64,000 nt of DNA. Origin: Nymphalis io. Lineage: Eukaryota; Arthropoda; Insecta; Lepidoptera; Nymphalidae. How positions within the stretch are numbered: position 1 is the first letter of the stretch; each line of letters starts with the position of its first letter. Shown piece after piece: positions 53,391-63,175 of this stretch. Made by a program: the position numbers and the translations under genes. The notes beneath the pieces were generated by a model. The model saw only the letters and a list, made by a program, of their open reading frames with translations. It was not told the origin of the DNA and made no database searches. The stretch is from the NCBI RefSeq assembly GCF_905147045.1, contig NC_065902.1, positions 12,531,377-12,595,376 of the forward strand, written 5' to 3'.

Positions 53391-53709
53391 TTGTTGTTTT
53401 TACTGATGTAAAACGGTATAAAGATAATGTATTTGTATTTTTATGTTCTTTTAGTATTACAATCATAAAACACGTATATATTTCTTACTAGCTGGTGCCC
53501 GCGACTTCGTCTACGAAGGATTAGTATTTGGAGTAGCTTATATTAGCGTGGCGTAGAAAAGAACTAACATTATGACATAAATATTTTTTGAGTCGCATTT
53601 GAAAAATATAACTGCTTGACAATATTTTAACATAAGAAAATTGGCAATATAATAAATATACGGTAATTAGGCACTGCAGAACCCTGATCATAGGCCTATA
53701 GTTATCTAG

Positions 53710-54051
53710 CTACTGCAGTATGCTCTTATAAACTATATTTAACGATTTTTTTCCTTCAGCATAAACATGCAGATTTTTTGCTTTGGAAAAACGTGAGCAA
53801 GCCACATAGAGCTGACCGTGAGAAAAACATGGCGTGCCTAAATGTATGCCTGCTACCTTTAAGGTTTGCTCCTGCGATTTGTTGATCTTCATTGAAAATG
53901 CGACTTTTAACGGGAACTGCAGGCGTTTAAAATTGAATGGCAAGTTATTGGGTATGATTGGGATGCGCGGTATAAGAACATTGTCTCCCTTGGCTTCTCC
54001 AGTTAAAATTGTGGCCTTCACAATGTGCCTTCCTAGTTCGGTAACTCGCAT
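53710..54051 (-). pseudogene. Helitron helicase C-terminal fragment
   Basis: 113 codons without a stop, including the last conserved helicase motifs (INKSQ-QTLKVAG, with E replacing the usual G or A; GQLYVACSR). It lacks the Rep and Walker parts and cannot act alone. Confidence 0.78.
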
Positions 54052-54339
54052 TGATATACATCACGTTATTTACAATATTATAAATCAACCAAAAAAGGAC
54101 CAATTACTAACCTACCTACAACCTCTGTAATTTACAAAAAAAAAGAAGGAATTCGGTATAATGAACAGGTAAGTAACCTATATCTATTAATTTAAATAAA
54201 AATGAAGTATCTTATTTAAGTGTAACTCCTAACCAAAAAAAAAACTGCCAATACCTAATCTTGGGCCTATATTACTTGAAGTACAATCCGTTTTAAAAAA
54301 ATCGCTATAACCATGAAAATTCGCAAAACGGAGACAACA

Positions 54340-54500
54340 GTCAACGATGTCTGCCCTCACGCTTCTCCCCGCGTTCGGGTCGCGCACTCAGCGATGAGCG
54401 CCTTCTTCCCCCACACAAGTGCGTCGCACCGCCCGCCACCGCCGCCGGAGGCGAACCGCGCCGTACCGCTCGCTACACCGCACCCGTAGTATCGCGCATT
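54340..54500. other. CpG-rich island in AT-rich DNA
   Basis: A 150-bp segment (CCCTCACGCTTCTCCCCGCG, ACCGCCCGCCACCGCCGCCG, GAACCGCGCCGTACCGCTCG) of strikingly high GC and CpG content, flanked by sequence near 30% GC. It has no clear coding frame. It lies inside the Helitron-like element. Confidence 0.6.
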
Positions 54501-54796
54501 TAAACTAAATGATGTCTATCATACATTACATAATTATGTGTAACTAACGTTTATGGCAGCGCACGCCAGAATAGCTCGCAGAAAGGTAGGTTTTTTCCTA
54601 GTTACTTGACATTTAATGTCATATTTTGGACAGCTCACACAATATCTTTATAAATTGTAGCCTATGTGTTATTCTGATGTATAAGCTATATTATTGGAAA
54701 GTTTAATTGAAATCCATTCAGTAGTTTTTGCGTGAAAGAGTAACAAACATCCATCCACACATACAAACTTTCACGTTTATAATAGTAGTAGGATAA

Positions 54797-55990
54797 ATTA
54801 AAAACAATCGTACAAAATTTAGCACGCACTGCGTTGTTATACATAACAAATGCAGAATGAAATGTCAAAATAACTTGCCCGAATTGGTGTGGATGATGTT
54901 CGATGAGGTGGACTGAACGCCATTCAACATTATGAATAATTTAGTTCTGTTTGAATTACGAACGACGGTTAAATTACTTGGATAATTACAAAACTTAAAT
55001 CGCAATAGAAAAAATGGGAGGATTGTGGTAGGGAGATGAAAATTTGGTGCTATATGTATTTTTTGATGTTAAATCAAAATAAAATACAAAATATTTTTTT
55101 GTCAAAAAATTGAAAAAAAAAAAATTTGTATAAGGACACAATAATCACCAAACGGATGAAATATATTTTACGACCGATTCTCATACCTACCAAATATACC
55201 AATAAAATATATAAAATCATAAATCGCGCCGTTTCGTAGGAGTTCGACCACCAAAACCCCGTGGCACGAGATTTTTATATATTAGAAAGCTATACATTAC
55301 AAAAAATAGTACAAGAAATGCTTAGAAATAAAAGATGTGTTAGTACAGACAACCCAATGAAACGGAGGAGTTTTAAAACAAGAATCGTTTATATGATGCA
55401 TTAATATCTGTATAAAAATATGTGCAAACTACTGAATTTATCTCATGATCGAGGATATTGGTGAAACGTCACGAGGAAACCTATATGTACTGGAGTAACA
55501 ATTGCCACACATGTATCCAACTATTTGAAATCTAGCAATGTGTTGAAATAAGCTGCAAATTTTCTCCTCGACAAAATAAGAGCTGGCTGTTACATTATTT
55601 ATTTAACCCTTTTTACATTATTTATTTAACACTTTTTGCACAACATATACATAAAATGAGAGAAGTAGGAAACAATCAAAGAAAAAGAAAATAAAAAATG
55701 GTGCGCAAAGGCGGTCTTATCGCTTATAGCGCTCTCTAACAGACAACCTTTGGTGAAAGAATTTTGTAAGAGAACAGGTGAGTGCATTTACATATAAAAA
55801 GAAGATACTAAATATTTAATAAACTACACATATCTACATCCCACTAACCAAAATAATAGTACATACATACATACACATACATACAAATATATATAACATA
55901 ATATATATATATAGTATGTGGTTTATAATTTATCTATATATAATTTTATACTCTATAATTATATATAATATGTATATGCTATATAATAAT

Positions 55991-56021
<31 letters not shown>

Positions 56022-56045
56022 GATAAATTATAAACCACATACTAT
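54797..56045. other. AT-rich stretch with SINE relic and palindrome
   Basis: 55455-55580 is a worn type B SINE (ACGTCACGAGGAAACCTATA, TGAAATAAGCTGCAAATTTT). 55912-56043 is a large AT-rich palindrome. Tandem ACAT repeats at 55861-55884 and 56044-56063 bracket it. No gene. Confidence 0.5.
55912..56043. repeat. inverted repeat, 26-bp arms, AT loop
   Basis: Left arm AGTATGTGGTTTATAATTTA... (55912-55937) and its exact complement at 56018-56043, separated by about 80 bp of TA-rich sequence. It sits at the 3' end of the CR1-group LINE. Confidence 0.85.
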
Positions 56046-56065
56046 TTCATACATACATACATACC

Positions 56066-57105
56066 TTACTTGGAAATGGACAAATAATAGCTTTTCAAGC
56101 GGTATTTAAAAATACTCAATGAATTCGACTGCCGAATATCTGTAGGTAGTGCATTCCAAAGTTTAATGATTTTTGCAGTAAAAGAGTTACTGTAGGTTTG
56201 TGTCCGGCTGCAGGGGGTAACTAGTTTATTATCATCCGAAGAACGCAGGTTGTGTGCGCTATCGCAACCAAGAAATTTAAAGCGTGCTTTAAGGTAAGAT
56301 TTTTTTTTTTTTTTTTTAATAGAATAGGAAGGTGGACGAGCATATGGGCCACCTGATGGTAAGTGGTCACCAACGCTCTTAGACATTGGCATTGTAAGAA
56401 ATGTCAACCATCGCTTACATATCCAATGCGCCACCAACCTTGGGAACTAAGATTTTATGTCCCTTGTGCCTGTAATTACACTGGCTCACTCACCCTTCAA
56501 ACCGGAACACAACAATATCAAGTATTGCTGTTTTGCGGTAGAATATCTGATGAGTGGGTGGTACCTACCCAGACGAGCTTGCACAAAGCCCTACCACCAG
56601 TTGTGATCAAAGATGGTGTGTGATCGATATAAAGAATAGAGTAGAGAAGAGATAAGGCGTGTAGATTTCTTCGTAGTCTGATTGGCAGCCACTTTAACTG
56701 AGACCGATACTCAGAGACATGATCAAACTTTCGCAGACCAAAAATAAATCTTATGGCTATATTTTGCAGCCATTCTAATTTATTTAGGTCTTCAGTTAAA
56801 TCCATGCAGCAGACATCAGCATAGTCCAGTATTGGTAAGAGGAACGTATTAGCTAAGCTGATCTTTGCCTTGATAGGCAATAGGTTTTTCCATCGCCTTA
56901 AAAAACCAATGATAGCGAAAATCTTACGACTCATTTCAGCAATTTGAGGTACCCAGGAAAAGGAAACATCAAGAAGTAGTCCAAGATTTCTAACAGTCTC
57001 TTGCATGTGTAATATTTGGCCCTCAAATAAGATTGGAGGTAGATGTTTATCTTGGACCCTCGTCAGACTGCCAAATACAGCCATTTGCGACTTGCTAGGG
57101 TTCAC
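56066..57105 (-). pseudogene. CR1-group LINE ORF2, C-terminal part
   Basis: KSQMAVFGSLTRVQDKHLPP, VRNLGLLLDVSFSWVPQIAE, LLPILDYADVCCMDLTEDLN and LEWLQNIAIRFIFGLRKFDH are typical post-RT blocks. A SINE separates these from the final block IIKLWNALPTDIRQSNSLSI, with a stop near 56066. Confidence 0.85.
56301..56601 (-). mobile_element. SINE type A inside CR1-group LINE
   Basis: Near-consensus minus-strand copy with an 18-T run (its A tail) at the left. It lies in the same orientation as the host LINE. Confidence 0.93.
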
Positions 57106-57967
57106 TTTGAGACCGTAAGATTCAAGGTTGAAGCCAAATCATGATTCAAGGTTGAAGCTGCCTCATCGATACTGTCTAAAGGAGCGGTAACGTAAATTTG
57201 TAGATCATTAGCATACAGATGATAAGAGGAGGAAATAAGTAAAGAGAGAATATTAATGAATATAGAAAAGAGAAGAGGAGAGAGCACACCACCTTGCGGG
57301 ACACCGGAAGGAATATCTAGATAGGATGGATATTTATTATTAGCCTTAATGCATTGCTGTCGGTTAAACAGATAAGAGCGGAACTATTCAATGACAGTAG
57401 AATCTATGTTTAGCGATCTTAGGATTGCCAAGCATATGTCATAGTCGATGTTATTAAAGGTATTTGAAAAGTCAAGGAGAGTTAGTACAGTCACGGATTT
57501 GTTATCAATACCCTGGCGAATGTTGTCACATACCTTAACAAGAGCTGTAACTGTACTATGGCCTAATCTAAACCCAGATTGAAAAGGGCACAGGATTTTA
57601 TTAATAGTGTATATTGGTTTAGTTGAGAGTGAACAACACGCTCTAATACCTTTGAAATAAATGGAAGAACAGAAATAGGTCTAAAATGAGAAGGAAGCAA
57701 AGGTTTGGAAATAGGAATCACGAGAGCTTTACGCCATACAGAAGGGAAGGCACCATGTAATAAAGAATAGTTAAATATATGGCATAAAGTAGGCAGTATA
57801 CTGTTAAGAAGTATAAGTTTTCGACTAATTCCGTCACAACCGATTGCATCATATTTAATGCATAGGATGTGTTTTTTTAATTCTCCCATGGTAACAGGAC
57901 TGAATTGGAAAGGAGGATAGCTAGGGATTGGCAATGAATGGAGATAGTTGAGTGTGATGGATTTGTA
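57106..57967 (-). pseudogene. CR1-group LINE reverse transcriptase core, decayed
   Basis: Pieces: MGELKKHILCIKYDAIGCDG (57900 region), FPSVWRKALVIPISKPLLPS, FRPISVLPFISKVLERVVHS, several stops and shifts in the middle, then LSPLLFSIFINILSLL and the catalytic box LYANDLQIYV near 57205. The box has Asn where YADD has its first Asp, so the enzyme would be dead even without the stops. Confidence 0.85.
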
Positions 57968-60900
57968 CTGATTGTTTACAGAGGATAACCGTGGAGTACC
58001 GGCTAACCGTGGAGTACCGGCTTAGAATAGTACTCCCCCAATCTCATCCCGTGGGTGTCGTAAGAGGCGACTGAGGGACGGGGAAAAGGGGGGATGGGCA
58101 GCAGCGTCCCCCCTCCCATAAACATCTTACCCCCTACTGCGCTCGCCAAACACGCCTGCCCAGCGCGGCGAGTATGGGCAAACCCCTCCCTTAATGGCAG
58201 ATGCGCCCAAAAAAAGGCCCCCAGTTACCGGCAAGCCCGCTAGGCCCGACCAAGGTAGCGGTCGCGGTATCGGCAGGGCAGGGGGTGCTAAGAATCACCG
58301 GTTCACGGCAGGCTACCGTATAAAACGACTGAAAATGGCAACGTATAATGGACGCTCGATGAGGCTGGACCATCACCTCGCCGAATTAGAAGTAGAGTTA
58401 AGTCATATAAACTGGCATATACTGGGGTTATCTGAAGTCCGAAGACAGGGGGAGGACACGATAACTCTAGAGTCCGGTAACTTACTCTACTTCCGCGAAG
58501 GTGATAACCTCTCCCAGGGTGGTGTCGGTTTTCTAGTCAAAAAGGATCTCATTAGCAGCATTGTGGAAATCAGTAGTGTGTCGAACCGGGTAGCGTACCT
58601 TGTCCTAAAACTTTCCGACAGGTACTCCCTGAAGGTTGTACAGGTATATGCGCCAACTTCGACATACTCTGATGATGTGGTCGAAGCGATGTACGAGGAC
58701 ATCGCAAAGGCCCTCAACGATACCTCGAGGGCCCACTACAATGTTGTTATGGGAGACTTTAATGCTAAAGTGGGAGTACAAGATAGCGGTGAATCGAAAG
58801 TCGGACCTTACGGCTTGGGCTGCAGAAATCACAGGGGGCAAATGCTGGTAAACTTTCTCGAAGCGCAGGGGCTTTTTTTGATGAATTCTTTCTTTCAAAA
58901 GAAGCCTCAGAGGAGGTGGACCTGGCGAAGCCCCGATAACGTGACAAGGAACGAGATAGACTTTATCATCTCGAATAAAAGGCACATATTTAGAGATGTT
59001 TCAGTGATCAACAGGTTTAATACCGGAAGTGATCACCGCTTGGTTCGAGGCACTCTAAATATCAACTTAAAAACCGAAAGATCGAGAATGATGAGGTCTA
59101 CTCTCCGACCTACCATGCTCCAAGCTGCTCAAGGCTCCGAAAATTTCCAAATGGAACTTCAAAATCAATTCACCGCGTTGGAAACCATAAGCAGCATTGA
59201 TGAGAGAACCGACACGCTGGTCAAAATACTGCAAAACACATCCCGCAAGTGTTTTCCGCCACAGAGAAGAGACAACGCACCAAAACTCTCTGCTGAGACA
59301 CTCGAGCTCATGAGAAAACGACGAGAACTACCATCGTTTTTGTCAGATAAGGCCTTAAACCGAACAATAAAAACGCTGACGCGACGCGATCTCCGACGCT
59401 CCAATACCCGTGCCATCAAGGCTGCGATTGAGCAAAATCGGGGATCGAAAGTGTTCGCTCGCAAGTTTGGGAGGCCGCGTCTGACAAAACTTAAAACTGA
59501 AAATGGTGGGGTCGTTACCTCTAGGCCTGAGGTTATCGGAGAAGTAGAGAGGTTTTATGGGCAGTTGTTCTCTTCAAGATCGGATAAACCCGTGGGAATC
59601 AGTATTGATGACCAGCGCGCCCCTCTTATGCGCCATTACTCCGAGGAGCTCCCGGTCGTTGACCAAGGAGAGATTAGGGCGGCTCTAGAACAGCTTAAAA
59701 ACAACAAAGCTCCGGGAGATGACGGAATCACAACAGAGTTGCTTAAGGCAGCCGGGACTCCGGTCCTGAAAGAGCTAGCAAGCCTCTTTAATTCCGTCAT
59801 CCAACATGGCAAGACCCCGGAAACGTGGAGCGGGAGTGAGGTGGTACTGTTTTTCAAGAAAGGTGATAAAACCCTCTTGAAAAACTACAGACCAATCTTC
59901 CTCCTGAGTCACGTGTATAAGCTGTTCTCAAGAGTCGTCACGAACCGTCTCGCCAGACGACTTGACGAGTTCCAGCCCCCAGAGCAAGCCGGCTTTCGAT
60001 CAGGCTACAGCACCGTGGACCACATCCATACTGTTCGGCAGATTGTGCAGAAGACCGAAGAGTACAATCAGCCGCTGTGTATGGCATTTGTGGACTACGA
60101 GAAAGCCTTCGACTCCATCGAAACCTGGGCAGTGCTCAACTCATTGCAGAGATGTCATATCGATTGGAGATATATCGAGGTACTGAGATGTCTGTAAAAC
60201 GCCGCTACAATGACTGTCCACATCCAGGACTGTAAGACGAAGGCGATCCAACTGCGCAGAGGGGTGAGACAGGGGGATGTAATATCCCCGAAACTGTTCA
60301 CCAACGCGTTGGAAGACGTTTTCAAAACGCTGGATTGGACTAGGTATGGAGTCAATGTAAACGGCGAGTACATTTCACACCTTCGATTTGCCGACGATAT
60401 CGTCATCATAGCAGAGTCGCTGGAACAACTCACTGAAATGCTGCGTAGCCTAGGCGAGTCTTCCCGGTGTGTCAGTCTCGGTATGAACTTGGACAAGACC
60501 AAGGTCATGTTCAATAGGCATGTCGTGCCGGGACCGATATACGTCGAGGGGAAACCTCTCGAAGTTGTTAGTGAATATACCTACCTAGGACAGATAATAC
60601 AAGTCGGTAGGAACAACTTCGAGAAGGAAGCCGATCGAAGAATTCGCTTGGGATGGGCAGCATTTGGCAACCTTTGTCAAGTCCTCAAGTCGTCTATACC
60701 ACAATGTTTGAAGACGAAAGTCTTCAAACAATGCGTCTTACCTGCCATGACATACGGTGCCGAAACGTGGACACTAACTGCGGGACTAGTCCACAAATTC
60801 AAAGTCGCTCAGCGTGCTATGGAGCGAGCTATGCTCGGAGTATCTTTGAAGGATAAGATCAGAAATGAGATTATCCGGAAAAGAACCGGAGTCACCGACA

Positions 60901-61171
60901 TAGCTTGCAAAATTAGCAGGCTGAAGTGGCAGTGGGCTGGTCACGTATGTCGTAGGACCGATGGCCGTTGGAGTAGACGAGTCCTAGAGTGGAGACCGCG
61001 AATCGGCAAGCGCAGCGTAGGGCGCCCTCCAGCCAGGTGGACCGACGACCTTAAGAAGGTGGCGGGCACCAACTGGATGCGGAAGGTGGAGGACAGGGAG
61101 CTTTGGCGCACCTTGGGAGAGGCCTATGTTCAGCAGTGGACAACGATTGGCTGTTGATTGTTTACAGAGGA
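57968..61171 (+). mobile_element. RTE-clade LINE (copy 3), nearly intact, with 17-bp target-site duplication
   Basis: TGATTGTTTACAGAGGA lies on both sides (57968-57984 and 61155-61171). The body, 57985-61154, opens with two perfect 18-bp units (TAACCGTGGAGTACCGGC), suggesting a complete 5' end. A 190-bp 5' UTR with G/C runs follows, then one long ORF. The 3' end is short (GGCTGT). Inserted antisense to the CR1-group LINE. Confidence 0.94.
58194..61157 (+). CDS. RTE ORF: endonuclease and reverse transcriptase, one nonsense codon
   Basis: A single frame of 988 codons including the final stop, interrupted only by TAA at 60195-60197, where both other RTE copies have TAC (Tyr). The endonuclease begins MATYNGRSMRLDHHLAELEV, with Glu in GLSEVRRQGED, the MGDFNAKVG box, RNEIDFIISNKR and GSDHRLVRGT. 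RT: NNKAPGDDGI, NYRPIFLLSHVYK, QAGFRSGYSTVDHI, FVDYEKAFDSIE (motif A), RRGVRQGDVISP, HLRFADDIVIIAE (catalytic Asp pair near 60390). C-terminus: KWQWAGHVCRRTDGRWSRRV, GRPPARWTDDLKKVAG. Such ORFs are often mislabelled 'craniofacial development protein'. The start could be 58194 or the Met at 58335. Confidence 0.93.
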
Positions 61172-62330
61172 AGAGGAAATAAAGTGTTTATTATGTGTTT
61201 AAGATTATCGAGATTGAAATTGGCAGGAAACGTTTCCCGCTGACGCCCTATCCCCAATGTTCTCAAAAACTACCATATCCTAGATGTTCCGCTTTTTTCG
61301 ATAGCATTAGTAATAAACTTACGCTGAGCATCACGACAAAGCATACTGCAACGATTTTGCAGGTGCTTATATTTTAAAAGATTATCGTTCGTCGCATTTC
61401 TTTTATATCTAGCTTTCGCAGCATTACGCTTTGCCATGAGTGCTTTAATGTCCTGAGTTAGCCAAGGAGCCGGTAGGTGCTTAAGCTTGATAGGTCTTAA
61501 AGGGGCATGTACATCCAATAGATCATTTAATAGGGAATTAAATATACTCATTTTATCGTCTTCTGAGCTGGCATTATATATTGCGGTCCAGTTGATATTG
61601 TTTAGATCAGCCATAAAATTGGGAGTATTAAAATTCTGCTAATTTCGCCGCATGACTATGGTGGGCTTAGCCCGCGGAGGCCGTATCCTATAGGATAAAT
61701 AAATTAAGTCATGGTAAGAAAAGGCTTCAGCGGGAAGCTGACCATGTGCATCAACATGACTAGGCGAGGAAACAACCATTAAGTCCAACAGCGATGGCAA
61801 ACAATTTGGAAAAAAATGAGTTGCGTTCGTATGAAGTACGTTAAGGTTACAGCTATTAATTATATTTTTAAATCGTTTGGCGCGTTGATCATCTTTAATT
61901 AAACAAGTATTAAAATCTCCCATAATGATTGTGTGATCAACAGACGCACTAAATTGTTCCAACAAATTTTCAAAATTATCAAAATAATTAATAGTAAGGG
62001 ACGGACTATAAAAAACACCGAGATGTTGAGATGGCCGAATAAGACTTCCATAAAAATATGTTCAGATGACTCACAGTATTGTGTAGGAGATTTATTTAAA
62101 ATAGTAAAGGGGATATGACTACGGAGACATTTTGCCACTCCACCACCATCTTTACCGGTACGATCATTCCGGATCAGATGAAAGCCAGGCAAACAGTAAG
62201 AAGTTGAAGGTAAGCAGGGTTTCAGAAAAGATTCGAATACTAGGACGGCATGAATATGTTTACTATCGAAGGAAGACAGAAAATCGGGTTAATGAGATGG
62301 TATACTATGTGCATTTATATGCACTACATT
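61172..62330 (-). pseudogene. CR1-group LINE ORF2, endonuclease part
   Basis: HIHAVLVFESFLKPCLPS-type start, LPGFHLIRNDRTGKDGGGVA (62180 region), IIMGDFNTCLIKDDQ near 61910, LLDLMVVSS and the SYHDLIYLSY box, then PAPWLTQDIKALMAKRNAAK and RCSMLCRDAQRKFITNAIEK in the linker. Two frameshifts (near 62010 and 61640). In the active form the S-(D/Y)-H and GDFN boxes build the nuclease site. Confidence 0.85.
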
Positions 62331-62487
62331 AAAATTTCTAGTGAAACCGGAGAAAGTTGAATCTAAAAGAAAAATTAGAGGAAGAGAAGCACTATGAAAA
62401 CTATCATCACTAGAGAGCACTGCGTCACTAAGATACTCACTATTGTCATTCGAGTCACTTTTGAAATCATGCTTGTTATATTAACAA

Positions 62488-62531
<44 letters not shown>

Positions 62532-63175
62532 TTCTGACCAAGGCATATTCTCTAACCCGCCAGCAGTATGTGAGATAGCATTTTAAAATTAATATTGATA
62601 ATACCAATCATAATAAACAATAGGAGTGGACACAATTTTAAAGATTTAAGTGACACGGTAAAGAAAACAATAAAAAAAAAAACTAAAAAAAGCATACATC
62701 AGTATTATGAATAATTACACAAAAAGTATCCATAGACTATAGAACTATTATAACAAGCTATTAAACTATCCCAAAAAAACAAGAAACATTTAAATAATAA
62801 AAGGAATATTAAAAAAAAGACGTACTAATTAAAGTAATACAAAAATAAGTGTAAGATATTAAATTACTATAGTTATTGTACTAAAAAAAAACTACGGCCA
62901 AAATGCAAGAGTCCAAAGCCAATCAACTACAATTAGCATGTAAACTTGTCAAACGTCTAATTGTTCACATTGTACCGACATGTCCATAAATTATAAATAA
63001 TGAAAGTAAAAATAGAACAATATAGTATCTAACATAAATACAAAATAGAAATCGAAGCTGAACACTAATGTTCTAAAGTATACGATATTAATTTACTTAT
63101 ATATTAAACATATTAATATATATAATATTAAATATATTTAATAATGCTACAGTACGTCTAACAAAACAGGGCTTA
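62331..63175. other. spacer between LINE ORF1 and ORF2, AT-rich
   Basis: Contains a (TA)n microsatellite at 62489-62528. The 63000-63170 part is mostly A and T. No coding sequence seen beyond the ORF1 end. Confidence 0.45.

Larger units (their letters stand above)
53490..54796 (-). mobile_element. Helitron-like element with helicase C-terminus
   Basis: The left edge is ACTAGCTGGTGCCCGCGACT and the right edge is a TTTTTGCGTGAAAGAGTAAC...TTTATAATAGTAGTAGGAT tail, both common ends of lepidopteran repeats. The minus-strand frame 54051-53710 codes the helicase C-terminus: RIPIIPNNLPFNFKRLQFPL, then VAFSMKINKSQEQTLKVAGI and FSHGQLYVACSRFSKAKNLH. This is the Pif1-type helicase of Helitrons. N-terminal domains are absent here. 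Confidence 0.7.

Noticed and set aside
58194..60197. Host 'craniofacial development protein 2-like' gene
   Set aside because: That database label commonly sits on RTE endonuclease domains. The RT motifs, target-site duplication and other copies show it is a LINE.
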